Below are positions 5,818 to 6,491 of a DNA stretch of 6,491 nucleotides, in pieces. The DNA is taken from positions 1-6,491 of the forward strand of contig CALAQQ010000274.1 in NCBI GenBank assembly GCA_937888485.1, written 5' to 3'. The position numbers and the translations under genes were made by a program. This DNA is from an uncultured Clostridia bacterium (lineage in GTDB: Bacteria > Bacillota > Clostridia > Oscillospirales > Acutalibacteraceae). Positions within the stretch are counted from its first letter, which is position 1. The number at the start of each line of letters is the position of its first letter. Below the pieces are notes generated by a model. The model was not told the DNA's origin. It was given only the letters and a program-made list of their open reading frames with translations, and ran no database searches.

Positions 5818-6491
5818 ACAAGTTTATTTCCGGTCTGCAGGATGTTTCCAACTTCACTCGAACCGAGAATGGTGCTGTGACTCATAAGACCACTAAGAGC
5901 GATCTGCTCGACATGTTCGCTATGGGTGCTGCATACCGCACTCGTTCCGATGAGGATGTCATCCTGATGTTCCAGAAGGCATATAAGGAGAACCCTGTTT
6001 ATGCCCTCAAGTGCCTGTTCTACATCCGTGACGTGCGCGGTGGCCAGGGTGAGCGTCGCTTCTTCCGTGTTGCCATGCGCGATCTGGCTACCCAGAATAC
6101 TGATGCGGTAATCCGCAATATCCAGTATATCCCTGAGTTCGGTCGCTGGGATGACCTGTATGAGTTCGTTGATACTCCTCTGCAGAATGCCGCTTTGGCT
6201 ATCATGAAGAAGCAGCTTGCACTGGACGTCCAGTGTAAGACCCCTTCTTTGCTGGCTAAGTGGATGAAGAGTGAGAACGCAAGCTCTCCTGAGACCACCC
6301 GTCTCGGCAACATCACCCGCAAGTATCTGGGTATGACCCACAAGGAATACCGCAAGGTTCTTGCTACCCTGCGTACTCGCCTCAACGTCCTTGAGAAGTT
6401 GATGTCTGAGAATCGTTGGGACGAGATTGAGTTTGATAAGATTCCTTCTAAGGCTGGTCTTATCTATAAGAACGCTTTTGCTCGTCGCGAT
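5814..6491 (+). CDS. DUF2828-family protein (N-terminal part; vWA/TROVE-like family), partial
   Basis: This frame is open for 226 codons to the window edge. Family signatures are the run FYIRDVRGGQGERRFF (69-84), IPEFGRWDDLYEF (106-118), TPSLLAKWMKSEN (143-155), TLRTRLNVLEKLMSENRW (185-202, with DEIEFDKIPSK after it) and the ending GLIYKNAFARRD. These match DUF2828 proteins of bacteria, phages, plants and large DNA viruses, which usually continue into a C-terminal von Willebrand A-like domain and recall Ro60/TROVE RNA-binding proteins. The missing half should hold that domain and any metal-binding DxSxS site. AAAGGAG, 9 bases before ATG, fixes the start. GC is clearly higher (38 of 60 in 6001-6060) and codons favour CGT/CGC, CTG and AAG, unlike the AT-rich DNA before it, pointing to phage or transferred origin. 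Function unknown; a role in RNA binding or defence is inference. Confidence 0.85.
   Translation, partial: MNKFISGLQDVSNFTRTENGAVTHKTTKSDLLDMFAMGAAYRTRSDEDVILMFQKAYKENPVYALKCLFYIRDVRGGQGERRFFRVAMRDLATQNTDAVIRNIQYIPEFGRWDDLYEFVDTPLQNAALAIMKKQLALDVQCKTPSLLAKWMKSENASSPETTRLGNITRKYLGMTHKEYRKVLATLRTRLNVLEKLMSENRWDEIEFDKIPSKAGLIYKNAFARRD

Noticed and set aside
5706..6341. Long minus-strand open frame opposite the DUF2828 gene
   Set aside because: The plus strand carries clear DUF2828 motifs, a promoter and a ribosome site; the minus frame has none and is an antisense shadow of a codon-biased gene.
1..6491. tRNA, rRNA, CRISPR array or complete insertion sequence
   Set aside because: No clover-leaf, no regularly spaced repeats, and no transposase or integrase motifs were seen on either strand.

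Overview
The window looks like a piece of a low-to-mid GC Gram-positive gut anaerobe, most likely a Ruminococcaceae/Oscillospiraceae-type Clostridium. This rests on strong AGGAGG-type ribosome sites, TTGNNN-17-TGnTATAAT promoters, and the gene content: a GH38 mannosidase end, a short NfeD paired with an SPFH protein, and a geranylgeranyl-reductase-like flavoprotein. The taxon is inferred from style and gene content, not proven.

Left part (1-3200) is orderly housekeeping DNA. The 3' end of a plus-strand alpha-mannosidase converges on a minus-strand FAD oxidoreductase, with one two-way terminator between them. Upstream of the oxidoreductase is a two-gene minus-strand operon, nfeD then an SPFH/paraslipin gene, with a clear promoter, good ribosome sites and its own terminator. 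These two make a known membrane-protein pair.

Middle part (3200-5700) is disordered. All minus-strand reading frames here lack convincing ribosome sites: the C-terminal half of a secreted-type alpha/beta hydrolase without its nucleophile half, a small stand-alone FlhB C-terminal-domain protein, and an AT-rich, unrecognised protein with TPR-like helices. Near 5395-5447 the TPR frame and an oppositely directed plus-strand C-terminal fragment both lose their 5' ends, and two adjacent inverted repeats sit exactly there. This is the signature of rearrangement, of accessory DNA decay, or of a chimeric assembly join.

Right part (5700-6491) starts a plus-strand gene with distinctly higher GC and different codon use. 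It is the N-terminal 226 residues of a DUF2828-family protein, a family usually carrying a C-terminal von Willebrand A-like domain and reminiscent of Ro60/TROVE proteins. It has a near-ideal promoter and a short structured leader. The leader carries a tiny reading frame whose stop overlaps the gene's start, which suggests translational control. This leader plus DUF2828 gene is the most interesting candidate for an undescribed accessory system, but the window cuts it off.
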